A stretch of DNA of 64,000 nucleotides from Panagrolaimus kolymaensis (Eukaryota > Nematoda > Chromadorea > Rhabditida > Panagrolaimidae), in assembly GCA_028622995.1 (NCBI GenBank), contig JAJQJQ010000009.1:1488001-1552000 (forward strand), read 5' to 3'. A program made the position numbers and the translations under genes. Positions within the stretch are counted from its first letter, which is position 1, and each line of letters starts with the position of its first letter. Shown in pieces: positions 11,001 through 21,624 of this stretch. Below the pieces are notes generated by a model. That model saw only the letters and a program-made list of their open reading frames with translations. It had not been told where the DNA came from and made no database searches.

Positions 11001-14000
11001 TCAAATATTTGTATCATTCAAAGCTTCAATCATAATAAAAGCTCCTTTATAGAAGCTTTCTTGGTATAGCCTATAATCAAAGATTACAGTTTGATTACGA
11101 AAAGTGTAAAAATCTCCATCCTTCGTTAAACTAAAATAAATAGGTTTAATACATAAAAATAATTTCGTTTGTGAAAAAAGAAATCCTACTTGTAGTTTAT
11201 TGAATCCACATTCAGCCATATAGAATCTCGATTAGATAAATTTAAATAATTTACTGTAAACTTCACAGAATATTTGTCACTAATGAAATTTTTTTGTTGT
11301 TTCAAATCACCAAAATAATGGCTTTTTGAAATTCCATAACATGGAGTTGTTACCATTGAATAATAAGGATACTCTGATATGTGAAAATGAATGAAATTAC
11401 CATCGGTATCTTCATACATCGGAATATTTGTTATGTCCACTATTACTGAAGTGTTGCTTGGAATTTCAATAGTATAGATAGGCGAACTCAGCGCAATATT
11501 TTTCCAATATTTTTGTGTTGTTGAACTAAAAAAAAAGAGTAATTAACATGAACATCCATTTGCACCTTTAAAAACATCGTATTTAATTCGATGAAGTCTT
11601 TTTTTTCGAAAATGTTTATAATGAGCCGAAAAAAGAAGAAACAATAAAAGACCTACTTAAACTCAAATAAAGATTGATTTTGGTAAATTCCAGGATAAAC
11701 TTTGACATTTTCCGTTTTTGAAGTGGTCCACACATTCGTAATGGAAGGTACAAATGATGGAAGAGTTAAGAATGTAATTAAACATGGGTAATCAGGCCTT
11801 GCAATAGCCGAAATGGTTAAATCTTTAGGGACTTGATCTTCTATATCAATGCCCTAAAATTATCAAATTATAAAAAGATATATAAAAGAAAGTTATAAAA
11901 CTGTTTTTTTTTAAATAAGAAAAGTTATTTTGTTAAACTTACATATGCAATTTCTTGATGAAATATAGTTTTATCAAAAACACACTTTTTGTTTGCGTCT
12001 AAAAAAAATACTTAAATTATTTTGTCGAAAAAGAATAAAGTTTAACAACTAACTTAGCGCCTGAATAACAGCGTATGGATATAAATAATCTTGATCGAAA
12101 GCATCATAAATTATGAATGTTTTATAATTTAAAAACGTTCAGGTATAAAAATTGGAATTAAGTGAGTCAAAAACGCTATAAAAAAAAAGTAAGACTTTAA
12201 TATTTATAATTCATATCAGAATCAAGGCTGCTCGATCGTGTTTCAAAATTTGGATGTTCGGAAGTTTGGATCAGCCTAAAGGCAAGATCGAGCAAACCTA
12301 GCCGGATGATTACTTAGTACAGAAAAATAAATTTAAAAAAATAATTTATTTGCAAACTAACTAAGAATGAATGATTGTTAACATACCAACTTGTCTCTAC
12401 AAGACGATGTGATAAGCTTTCGTCGGTGAATAAAATAATGCCACCGCCAACTGGATTATAATAACGATGAATTTCAAAAGAATAATTGTATGATTTCTGA
12501 AATTTTATCACCATAACAAATTTTTTTGATTAAAAGCAACATTGCAAAATTATTACTAATTCTTCTGATATTTCAATTAATGTAAATGTGTGAAGTTTTG
12601 AATCAATTATATAACTTGGGTTATCTGGTGTTAACATAATTCGAAAAGATGTGGTTGAGACTGAAATGTGTTGTTTATCTTTCTTGGTTTCAGTATGTCC
12701 ATACATATGAAGGGTTGATTAAGAAAAAAACTTACTATTAACCGGGGAAGTTATAAAGCTAATGGATTTTGACTCAAATGTTCTAGCTTCCAAAGTATTT
12801 ATGCTCGATGAGTTTAAATATACTAAGTATTCCCTAAAAAAAGAAAATTAGTAAGGTTTAGATATTAAAAAAAGAGGAGCTGATAGCTATTTTTTTTAAA
12901 TTTATGATAAAAAAATGTTATTTCATGATTTTGGAAAATATAATAAAAAATGTGTTTAAAAATTCCTTACGGTTGTTTAATATATGAATTCGTCATAAAA
13001 TATAATGACAAATTATTAGAAAAAATTTCAAACATATCAGATGCGCCTCCAAATTTTTCTTGTGGAAAAATCATAACAAAAAGAGTTAAAATGGAATTAC
13101 ATGGTTCAATCTGAAATAAATCAAATATTTGTAAAAGAAGTCTCAGAGCTGAGCGAGGAGTCCCATTAAAAGTAGTACTCCTCTAGGGGAAACAGAAAAA
13201 AAATAGTTATAAAAATTTACATTGAATTTACAATCCATATTTCTACAATATAGATCGTTATTATCCATAATATGTTTATTAAATCCGCATGGAACTTCCA
13301 TATTTCCACATTCACATTCTAAAAAAGATTTTATAAATAAAATATCAAAAATTCATCAGAAAAGCTTTTTACCTATTGTTTTAAAATGAATTTCAAAGCC
13401 AAAACCAGTTATACTTCCATCGCTAACAAATTCAAATAAAATATTCTTAGCTGTTTCATTCTTGTATGGATTGAGTAAAAAATTATAACTAGAAAAGACG
13501 CGAATTATTAGTAATTATTAATCTAACTAAAAATTTAGACGACTACATGCCTCTTCTTTCGGCCCTTCGGCCCCGGGCCTAAGATGGCCGGACCGGCTAA
13601 ACCCCGGCCGTCAAAGAAGCCTGGACGACAAGCTGATTTCGGCAAATATGATAATTCGAATAAATTGAAAAGGCACGAATAAATTCAAACACCCCCACCT
13701 TCCTTTTTTATTTCTAATTTCTACAAAATTTCCATCCTCTTCATAAAATCCAACATAATCCGCGGGAATATCTCCCATGGCATTATACGGGATAGTAACC
13801 TCAACCATAGTTTTGGGAAAAATTGTAAGTTCAAATGAACATTTTTGATTATTTCCATACATCTTGCGTTGATTCCAATTACCCCATGTAGTAATAGCAG
13901 CATTTGTGGAAGTAAGACAATTTCCATCCTCTTTAGTCACTTTGCTTTTTACAATAGAAATATAAGCTCGAAATGTTACGTTTGGATTTGTATTGAATAA

Positions 14001-15049
14001 ATAAATTTGAATGTGTGTGTCGCTATTGTATATTGGATGAAAAAGTATCACAGATTTTTCACTAAAAAAATAAATATGTTTATTTATGGCTCTATTCGAA
14101 TATTTTGATTAGATGTTGTTTGTTTTCCACTTACTTTACCAATATTTCAGTTCGATTCTCAATTATTAATCGAGTATTCTCATCTGTTTCAAAAATTTCA
14201 ATAACAATTTTAAATCCATAATTAATTGGAGCAGTAAATTTCCATTTTCATGGATGATTAATTTTTTTTGTTCCATTATAACCATTTATAAGATATAAAA
14301 TTTGACTTTCATCAGTAAATTCAAAGGGATCCACTCTGCTTATTGATTCCAATGGACAATGATTGTTGTTTCCCCAATCATCGAATATCACATATCCTTC
14401 TACATATATATCTAGAATCGAAAAACCCAACTTTACTTCATATGAATCATCATTAAATAACATTGTTTTGTTTAAAAAAAATAATTCATATTGATAATCA
14501 TTTTTTACGAATTTTTTTAGATATATATGGGCGACAATATTCTAGAAAAAAATAAGAATAATGTTCAAAAATAAATTTTTTGTATATTTTTTTGTGATGT
14601 CGAATGGCGGTAATTACCGTTAATCTTCATTTATTATACATTGATGAAAAAAAAAGACAAAGAGAGCTCGCAATTTTTTTTCAAAAAGTTCCGAAAAATT
14701 GCACGCTTCCTTTGACATTTTTTTTCTCAGTGTACGTAACTTAGCCTCGAGTTGGAAATATTTCCAGAATTTAGCAGAAATTTAAAAGAAATGACTCGTA
14801 AAAAAATGTTAAAAGAGAAGAAAAAAATATTGCCGAATTAGGCTAGAAATTTACCTCAGCATTAGTATGATTTAAAACAAACAGTAAACAAATACGTTTA
14901 TTTGGGCTTTCATCTATAGAACCATTAAAAAATGCGAATTCATCAATTGGTACAAAGAATGAATGGCATTCAGATAAACAAGAGTTTTGGGCATATATAA
15001 TAATTGGTAATAACCAGATAAACAACAAAAGAAAAATTTGCAGCTTCAT
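11001..15049 (-). pseudogene. Secreted multi-domain CUB-like protein gene with one in-frame TGA
   Basis: ATG at 15049 opens a signal peptide (MKLQIFLLLFIWLLPIIIYA) followed by NSCLSECHSF. About a dozen exons run down to TGA at 11001. Repeated blocks resemble nematode CUB-like domains: APINYGFKIVIEIF, NQKCSFELTIFPKTMVEVTI and SDGSITGFGFEIHFKT, each with aromatic/glycine spacing and many N-glycosylation sites. A Cys-rich spacer (ECECGNMEVPCGFNKH) sits mid-protein. Exon 1 (15049-14855, 195 bp) ends in phase 0 and exon 2 continues in frame into a TGA at 14248-14250, after which the frame stays open (KWKFTAPINYG). The stop replaces a residue where CUB-like domains usually carry Trp (TGG to TGA is one base). 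So this is either a young pseudogene or allele, or a sequence error. Such proteins are often infection- or stress-induced in nematodes. Confidence 0.75.
13550..13624. repeat. GC-rich foldback island inside an intron
   Basis: About 75 bp that are roughly two-thirds G+C in surroundings near 25%. The left edge reads CTTCTTTCGGCC and the right edge, inverted, CTTCTTTGACGGCC; the middle is rich in GGCC/CCGG palindromes. It lies in an intron of the CUB-like gene and looks like a tiny inserted foldback element. Confidence 0.5.
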
Positions 15050-15701
15050 TTTTTGTTTGTTTGTTATATTTTTCAAGAAAATAAATATTTCATCAAAAAA
15101 AATTTGGTGCAATTCAAATTTTTTTAGTCCGCAAAACAATTTTTATTTTTCGCGTCTTCTCGAAATGTATAAAAGATTAAAATGTATTACCATCATTATC
15201 AAATGTGTAATACTTTTTTCCTCACTGATTATGTTGGGTTAGTGCGATTCCTAATCCCTGCACATTCGTCACAAACAAATAGACGACAAATTGTGAAAAA
15301 GCATAAAAAAATGAAGAAAAAAAAATTTCGTTTATTTTTTTTATTACATAAAAAGAATTTTTTGGAAAATATTTAATTCCAATATAAATAACACTGCAAA
15401 AATTTGATGAATGAGCGACCATCACATTACCTCGTATTATTTCATCAATATATTGCTAAAGTATTAATGGAGCGATAAAGAAGAGATAATACGATTTAAT
15501 GCTCACATCTTTGAAAATTCTCGAAAATTATTGAAAAACATTTCAAGTATGGGTGAAGTTAATGATGATATTAATCTTTTCTTTTGAAAAAAAAAGGTTG
15601 TTATAAGTCTAAACTTTAATCTTTTGATAAAAAAAATTATTTTCTTTTTGTTTTTAAAACTTTTTATTCTATATTCCTTCCTATCAACTAAAAGTGTCAA
15701 A
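15050..15701. other. Intergenic between divergent genes
   Basis: 5' flanks of the minus-strand CUB-like gene and the plus-strand ORF at 15702. AT-rich; no motif I can name. Confidence 0.4.
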
Positions 15702-15965
15702 ATGATAGGAAGTTTTGGAATCTTATTTTTTACAGCTTTTCTTCCACTTTGTGTATACAGTAAAAACAATATTACTCTTACTGAAGATGAGCCACTCTAC
15801 GTCACCATTCTAAATGATATTCCCGTGAACAATGCTGTTACCGTTTGTATTGATGTAGAAAAAAGCGGAACTTTGCAAGCTTTTTATCTTTATTATTTAT
15901 ATGAACATTCTAAACATTATGATTTGTATGACGGAGATGACTTTAGTAATAATACCCAATGGTAA
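15702..15965 (+). CDS. Small secreted protein, possibly truncated gene
   Basis: ATG at 15702 (inside a longer open frame from 15624) starts a clear signal peptide (MIGSFGILFFTAFLPLCVYS), then NNITLTEDEPLYVTILNDIP and a predicted beta-rich region to NNTQW; 87 aa. A GTAAAG donor at the stop and a TTTTTCAG acceptor near 16017 could join a short second exon (SDGTHFF...) that runs into degenerate repeats and stops by about 16100. It may be the 5' remnant of a gene whose rest was replaced by the repeat array. It sits head to head with the CUB-like gene, but I cannot assign it to that family. Confidence 0.4.
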   Translation: MIGSFGILFFTAFLPLCVYSKNNITLTEDEPLYVTILNDIPVNNAVTVCIDVEKSGTLQAFYLYYLYEHSKHYDLYDGDDFSNNTQW

Positions 15966-16037
15966 AGGCAATTTTTTGCGTTTGCTAGCAGTCTGTCTGC
16001 AATAAAATGTTTTTCAGGTCAGACGGAACCCATTTTT

Positions 16038-16580
16038 TTTGCAATTTTTGTATTTCTTTTTATTTGTCCTGTATTAATAAACGATTTCAAGAAAGATAAT
16101 AAAATCAATGGACTTCATTTTTGGCATTTAAAACGTATGTTGCTGCCTTTCATAATTTTATTCTAGAAATATTTCCAATTTTTTGTTTTATTAGTTTTAT
16201 TTGCTTATCCGAAATAAATGAACTCAAGAATGATAATAAAATCAGTGGAATTCATTTTTGGCCTTTTAATGGATTGGATAATTTTTCAAAGATATTTATT
16301 CTAGAAATTATTGCAATTTTTGTATTATTAGTTTTATTTGCCTATCCGAAATAAACGACCTTAAGAAAGCTATTTAAATCAGTGGAATTTGTTTTTGGCC
16401 CTCAACCAAGCTCACTTTGCTTACAGAGCTTAGTTTAAATAAACGATCTCGAATGATAATAAAATCAGTAGAATTAATTTTCGAAACATATAAAATACGT
16501 TTAATTCTTCCAAGATTTTTATTCTTGAGATTTTTGCAATTTTATTTTTTTTTATCTGTTTGCTTCCAGTAAATGAACTC
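16038..16580. repeat. Degenerate tandem repeat, about 135-bp unit, about 4 copies
   Basis: The phrase GATAATAAAATCAGTGGAATT (with changes) recurs near 16096, 16231, 16366 and 16455, each time followed by CATTTTTGGC and an ATTTATTCTAGAAAT segment. The first spacings are about 135 bp and the last is shortened. A further single copy lies at about 18190-18310. No coding signal. Confidence 0.7.
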
Positions 16581-17297
16581 ACGAACCTAGTTTTAATGAA
16601 ATTTTTGAATTATTATACGAAAAAAATAGAGATATTTTTTTATACATCATGGCTTAGCTAAATGGAATCCATGCATACCCCAACAAACCGTCTTGTAATT
16701 AAGGATCGGCAGCTGTTTTTTTCAAAATCGATCGAATTTTATGAATTTGGTCTCAATGTTTTTTGCATGTTTTTAGCATTTTTAGAAAAACAACCTGTTC
16801 CAAAAATTACATATTCAGAATGTATGATAAAAATTACATATTATAAGTAAGAGGAAAATAAAAAATTAAACAAAAAATATCTATTTTGAGAAAAAATATG
16901 TTGGAAGAAAAAAAACCGGGGAACACTAAAGCAAAAGGCATCGCTGCCCATCCCTACTTGTAATATAGTAAAAAATTTATTTTTTTAATTTTTAAGAATT
17001 TATTCTATCCATTTTTTTATATTTAATATTAATTACAAAAGTTTCTTCTCCTTTCACATGCTTCATTTTATGTTGATCAATATATATTATTGGTTCCTAT
17101 TGAAGTGTACTTTTAATAAATTTTATGATTTGTGGTTTAGTATTGATTTCTAGGTTTGGTTGATGTTCATGCAAATTAACATATTTATTTTTTAATTACC
17201 ATCGTTCACTACAATCATATTAGCATTGGCGTAGCAATTGTAAAACCTATGATTGATTTTTCAAATGGAGCAAATTTAAAAAAAAAATGAAATATAG
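16581..17297. other. Intergenic, no gene seen
   Basis: AT-rich. A short stretch near 16908-16960 (AAAACCGGGGAACAC ... CCCATCCCTA) resembles the subterminal sequence of the element at 5435-10535 and may be a relic of it. Confidence 0.4.
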
Positions 17298-17666
17298 GGT
17301 TGATGTCCAAATTTTTTGGAGCGATTTTAAACTTGAATAACTTTTCACCGAAGCATTCTTTTTACAATCGGTCTTTGGCATTGCAAAATGATGGGTCAAA
17401 GTTTTATAACGATCGCGAAAATAATTGTTTTTTCAAAAGGTCATTTTTTGACTCAAAGACGTCGGATCGAGATATTTTTTCATCATTCGATAAAAAATGG
17501 GAAGATAAACATTTAGGTATAAGTACTTTTGCTGCGGACATGAATGGAGCGAGAAATGAATTTTTGAAAAAAAACTTTTTTCGCAATGCCGAAAACCGTC
17601 TCTCCGTAGAAAGCTGCGATAAAAAGTTATTCAAGTTTTAAATCGCACCAAAAATTTTCGGACACC
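17298..17666. mobile_element. About 370-bp MITE with long imperfect inverted repeats
   Basis: The left arm (GATGTCCAAATTTTTTGG, GCGATTTTAAACTTGAATAA) and the inverted right arm (GGTGTCCGAAAATTTTTGG, GCGATTTAAAACTTGAATAA) match over more than 100 bp with mismatches, so the whole unit folds on itself. The terminal GGTGTCC...AAATTTTTGG recalls mariner-type termini (inference). The open frame across it on the plus strand (17300-17641) and its antisense partner are by-products of the palindrome. Confidence 0.75.
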
Positions 17667-18166
17667 TTGTAAATAAAAATATATTTTATTTCACATTTAC
17701 CTTTCGGACAATATTGTAAAATTAAATTGATTATTGGCCCTGCTGCTTCATAAAAAGATTTTGCAGCAAATAGGTGACTTGCATTTCGAAGATCAATTTC
17801 ATTAATTTGTAGAATTTTATCACCTTTGAAAACATTTCGAGATAAATCCGCAACGCCACCTGGAGAAATGAATAAAACATATATCGGAACACCATTCTCG
17901 CCACCCACAAATTTAAAACCTAAACCATTCTTATTTTTGGGCAGCGTCACCAGCCTTGGTTTATAGTTTGTAGGTTCTGGCTTTACTTCATCAACAACAA
18001 ATTCCAAGCCTTTTTGTTTGATATGATAGGAATTATAAGTTTCATGCCTCCAATCAGGCTTTAGTTTTTTAAGCTTTCTTAAAATTATTATTCCCCAAAT
18101 AGAGGCGGAAAATAAAATTATAGTAGCAAACATAAAAAAAATGTACCCAAAGCTTAAGTTTTTCAA
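17627..18166 (-). CDS. Membrane-anchored PDZ-domain protein
   Basis: 179 aa in one exon. A short luminal N-terminus and one membrane helix (about residues 8-29) are followed by a basic stop-transfer segment (LRKLKKLKPDWRH). A PDZ domain spans about residues 70-155: carboxylate-binding loop GLGF at 81-84, then the SPGGVADLSRNVFKGDKILQINEIDL core typical of PDZ folds (only part quoted). The last 13 or so codons lie inside the MITE at 17298-17666, so the present stop is supplied by the element; a GTAAAT donor right after the PDZ domain suggests the original gene spliced to another exon. PDZ domains bind C-terminal peptides of membrane proteins; partner unknown. Confidence 0.75.
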   Translation of the reverse strand: MKNLSFGYIFFMFATIILFSASIWGIIILRKLKKLKPDWRHETYNSYHIKQKGLEFVVDEVKPEPTNYKPRLVTLPKNKNGLGFKFVGGENGVPIYVLFISPGGVADLSRNVFKGDKILQINEIDLRNASHLFAAKSFYEAAGPIINLILQYCPKGKCEIKYIFIYKVSENFWCDLKLE

Positions 18167-18372
18167 GATGTTTATTCAGGAATTTTTTACAGTTTTTTTA
18201 AATATTTTATTGGCTTATTCTAAGTCGTCAAGAATGATAATAAAATGAATGAATTTCATTTTAGGGACTTACAAAATATGTTCCATTTTCCAAAGATATT
18301 TATTTTACACAATTTATAAAGATTTAAAAAAAAATTGAGAAATGATTTTAAACAAAAAGAAAGATTTATGGA

Positions 18373-19314
18373 TTACAATATTGCTGGTATCAAATAACCA
18401 TTTGGTTTTACATAAAACATGAAAATGGGTCGTTCTTTTTTTGGTTTCCATACTTCACCTTCACGTTTGATGGATCTTACAAAAGCAATGAGTTGCTGGT
18501 TATCGATGTCAAAGTAATTAAAATGCAAATAAATGTGAGCTTTTGGTGCCACTGCTTTCTAAAATTTTAATTAGAATTTATTTGGAAGGAGAAATAAAGG
18601 ATACCTGTAAAAATTTGATTAATAACAAAGCGTCAATCGGTTTATCAATACTCGATAAATTTAATTTTTCAATAGCATTTTTCCATGGAAGAGAAATGAG
18701 TTTTTTCATTGTTTCTGTAGTTATATGGCAGAAGTATAAACTGAAAAAAAAGAAGAATTTTTACAACAAAAGTAAAATTATAAAAATATAAATAAAAAAA
18801 AAAAGGGGAAAACGGAACATTAAAGCACTTACGATAAATATTTTGCGTTCAAAAAATGAGGTAAAATATTCTCTAATGGTTCAACGTTTCCGATCTCGTT
18901 TACAATCAAAGTATCAACCAATGAAAATTTCTTTACTTTTCTTGATTTCGTTAATCTTTCCAAGCTATGCATCGATAAAGGAGGACATCTATGAATAAGA
19001 ATTTCTTTTGCATCACAGCGACAAATTTTTGAAATCATCAAGTTAGGTCTTTCCACTCTATCACAATTAAATTTTTCTGTGATCCAAAAATTGTCATGAG
19101 TTTGAAAATTTTTTTCATCAAAAAAGTAATCACCAAAATTAATATGACAGCTTCCTATGTAAAAATTGTAATATAAATTTTTGACAATACAGAATGGATT
19201 TTTTTGATAAAAATATTTGCAAGTTTGATATAATTTTTTCATAACCTTTGAGGTTGACTTTTCAGTAATATATTTTATTATTTGAATGGGCAACCCTCTT
19301 TTATAAAAATCCAT
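18373..19314 (-). CDS. F-box-like nematode family protein, copy 1
   Basis: Three exons (about 19314-18833, 18738-18603, 18557-18373) give about 290 aa. The N-terminus (LPIQIIKYI ... KLYQTCKYFYQKNPF) has the pattern of a large panagrolaimid family of F-box-like proteins, in which a helical N-terminal module precedes a repeat-like region with CDAKEILIHR and short leucine-rich stretches. The C-terminal exon holds AHIYLHFNYFDIDNQQLIAF. Such proteins are presumed substrate adaptors for SCF ubiquitin ligases; the F-box match is inferred from pattern, not proven. Two relatives lie at 19332-20331 and 59541-60326. Confidence 0.7.
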
Positions 19315-19331
19315 GTATGGTGTTTTATCTT

Positions 19332-20331
19332 TTACGGAAAGTTTGCTCGCTGAAGCACTTTAATTCGATTCAATCCTTTCAAAAGAAAATGTGTACTCAT
19401 TCGATTGCATCCATTGATCATGATGTATGCAATATTCTCCAACCACATGATTATGTATAATTTAATTTACGTTTAAGTTAAAGAATAAATTAAAAAAATA
19501 AGGCAACAAAAAGTTTCTTAATAAAAATAAATAAAAGGATATGAAAACCGATTAATTTGTAAAAAAAAAATTGTCTACCTTAATAAAAGTTTTAAAGAGA
19601 TCAACGTCAATAGGAGCATTGGCGAAATCAATATGAAATTTTGTAAACTTTTGTTTCGATGGAATTTCAGTTATTTTTCGTATACTTTGTGAAGTAATTC
19701 GACATGAACCAATACTAAAAAATTTAATTTGATAGACGCTTGTAAACTTTATAAAAACTTACTAAATATTGGAAGCATTTGGAACAGCCTTAAGCAAATA
19801 TTCAATAGGCAGTTTTAATTCGTACCAATCCTCAAAGGGTATTTCTTGCGTATCCATTACTACATTTAAATCCGGAATGACATGCGTAGAATGTAATTGC
19901 AACTTTTTGATATTTCCAGATTTTGTTAATATTTGATATTTTTTTTTTGGTAGAAGTATTTGACCAAGCTTGACTACACTCGCATCACAACGAACAATTT
20001 TTTCTAGCAATAAAACATCGTAATTATCACATGACCGAGACGAAAGGTGTTGAGTAACCCAAACATTATCAAATAATTCCATGTCCGCCAATTCAAAAAT
20101 ATCAATAAAATCATCGACGTTCTCAAGTTGTATTCTTTTTGCGCTATCATAAAAATAAATTGAATCCACAATAAAAAAGGGAGTCTTTTTGTAAAAATAT
20201 TTGCATGTTCGATAAAACTTTCTCATAACATTTGCATTATCGCTGAGAATAATGTAGTTAAATAACTTATGAGAAAATGGAAATTTTTGATAGATAAGAT
20301 TTTTGCAGGTAAAAGTCATTTTTGAGTCCAT
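19332..20331 (-). CDS. F-box-like nematode family protein, copy 2
   Basis: ATG at 20331 (MDSKMTFTCKNLIYQKFPF) opens a long first exon with KFYRTCKYFYKKTPFFIV, aligning with copy 1 (KLYQTCKYFYQKNPFCIV). A second exon (about 19714-19580) carries CRITSQSIRKI and ends in phase 0. A final exon near 19430-19332 is less certain because two frames stay open there (ends 19332 or 19360). The upstream extension to 20490 is hydrophobic and lies before a plausible UTR, so I did not use it. Tandem with copy 1, same strand, so probably a local duplication. Confidence 0.65.
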
Positions 20332-20809
20332 AATAAAAGAAAATAATAGAACAAAAAATAAAACCAAAGTAGAGTCTGAAAAAACAATGGCGAAAGAAAA
20401 ATAGATCAATAAAAGAAAAAAGCTAAAAAAAATAAATGGCAACAGCTGCGCACAAGAAACGTAAGTGGATAAGGATAGGAACCAATGCATAAAAAAAGAG
20501 CAAAAGAAAAATCGTTGACATATTAGAGTAGCACGAATGTCAAGTTTTGATTAAAGCATACAAGTAACTTTATAAACTTTTAATTACTTATTCAACAAGT
20601 AAAAAATGGTGGATGCTTTTATTATAAAAAAGTCAGGTCAATTTATTAAAAATTTGTAAACAAAATTAAAGAAATTTTTTAGATGGCGAAAGTTTATATT
20701 TATTTTTCTGGCTATGTAAACTAACCCTTTTGTAATATTAATTTTGAGTAAAATTTTTATTTTATTATCAAGAAATAAATTCAATGGTTCAAACGCAAAT
20801 ATATAAAAA

Positions 20810-21624
20810 TCACCAAGCTCGAAGGTTTGATTTATCACTTAAATGTGTGTGATCTGCAATAGATATAGCTTCAAATTTTTTATTTTTCTTTTCAACTAAT
20901 TTCGATACAGTTGCTTGACCAACATAAGCCTAAAATATAGAGTCAGTAGAAAGATCCAAAAGAAAAACCACTTTACCCATTCGCCAGTAAGAATTTCAAG
21001 TAAAACTGCAATGGGCGAACCGTGTGAAAGAATTGCGATATTACCTACAAATAAATAATCAGATTAAGATAATACTGATCTTTTGGTTAAGAATTACCTT
21101 CATAATTATCTAAAATGAATTCAATAGCATTTTTAATTCTCGGTGTACATGCATCATCGCCTGGTCCTTCTTTTTTGAAGCCTCCTTTCCAAGGATTTAC
21201 TATGGGATCATAAGTTTCATCAATCAGGGGATAAGTTTCTTTTAAAATTTCAAATGGTCGAACACCTGGAGGTGAACAACAAAGATATAAAGCTTCTAAA
21301 AATCCAGCTTCAGGCTTGATTTTAAACTCTCGATCTCGAATCATTCGGGTTGCCGTGTCTAAGGTTCGATCAAAAGGAGATGCAAAAATGTGATCCACAT
21401 AAATGTCTTTAAACCTGAAATAGCAAACGATTATACAAACTCAAAACAAAGAAAATTGTAAATAAAAAAAGTTACCAATTTGCAAGCTCAACGCATTGTT
21501 TATGTCCTTGCGGGGATAGAGGAGAGTTATCCGATTTATATTCTTTTCCAACTTTCTTTCTCCAATTATTATCTACATTGTCCATACGTTCAGCGTGACG
21601 AATAATATATATGGTTCGAGCCAT
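20810..21624 (-). CDS. Histidine phosphatase (phosphoglycerate-mutase-like) protein
   Basis: Four exons give about 217 aa. The N-terminus MARTIYIIRHAERMD contains the RH catalytic motif of the histidine-phosphatase superfamily. PLSPQGHKQC and FASPFDRTLDTATRM follow with the conserved second-substrate arginine region, and LSHGSPIAVL near residue 165 supplies the second catalytic His. The order and the WxxxxGxEYxxDNSPLS region resemble the phosphatase domain of UBASH3/STS and ecdysteroid-phosphatase proteins rather than glycolytic mutase. Length fits a single catalytic domain with no UBA or SH3. Predicted cytosolic; substrate unknown. Confidence 0.88.

Noticed and set aside
14248..14250. Selenocysteine codon reading of the TGA
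   Set aside because: CUB-like proteins are not selenoproteins, the gene's 3' region shows no SECIS-like hairpin I could see, and the position fits Trp.
17300..17641. 113-aa plus-strand ORF and its antisense partner
   Set aside because: It lies wholly inside the foldback MITE; opposite-strand open frames are expected from the palindrome.
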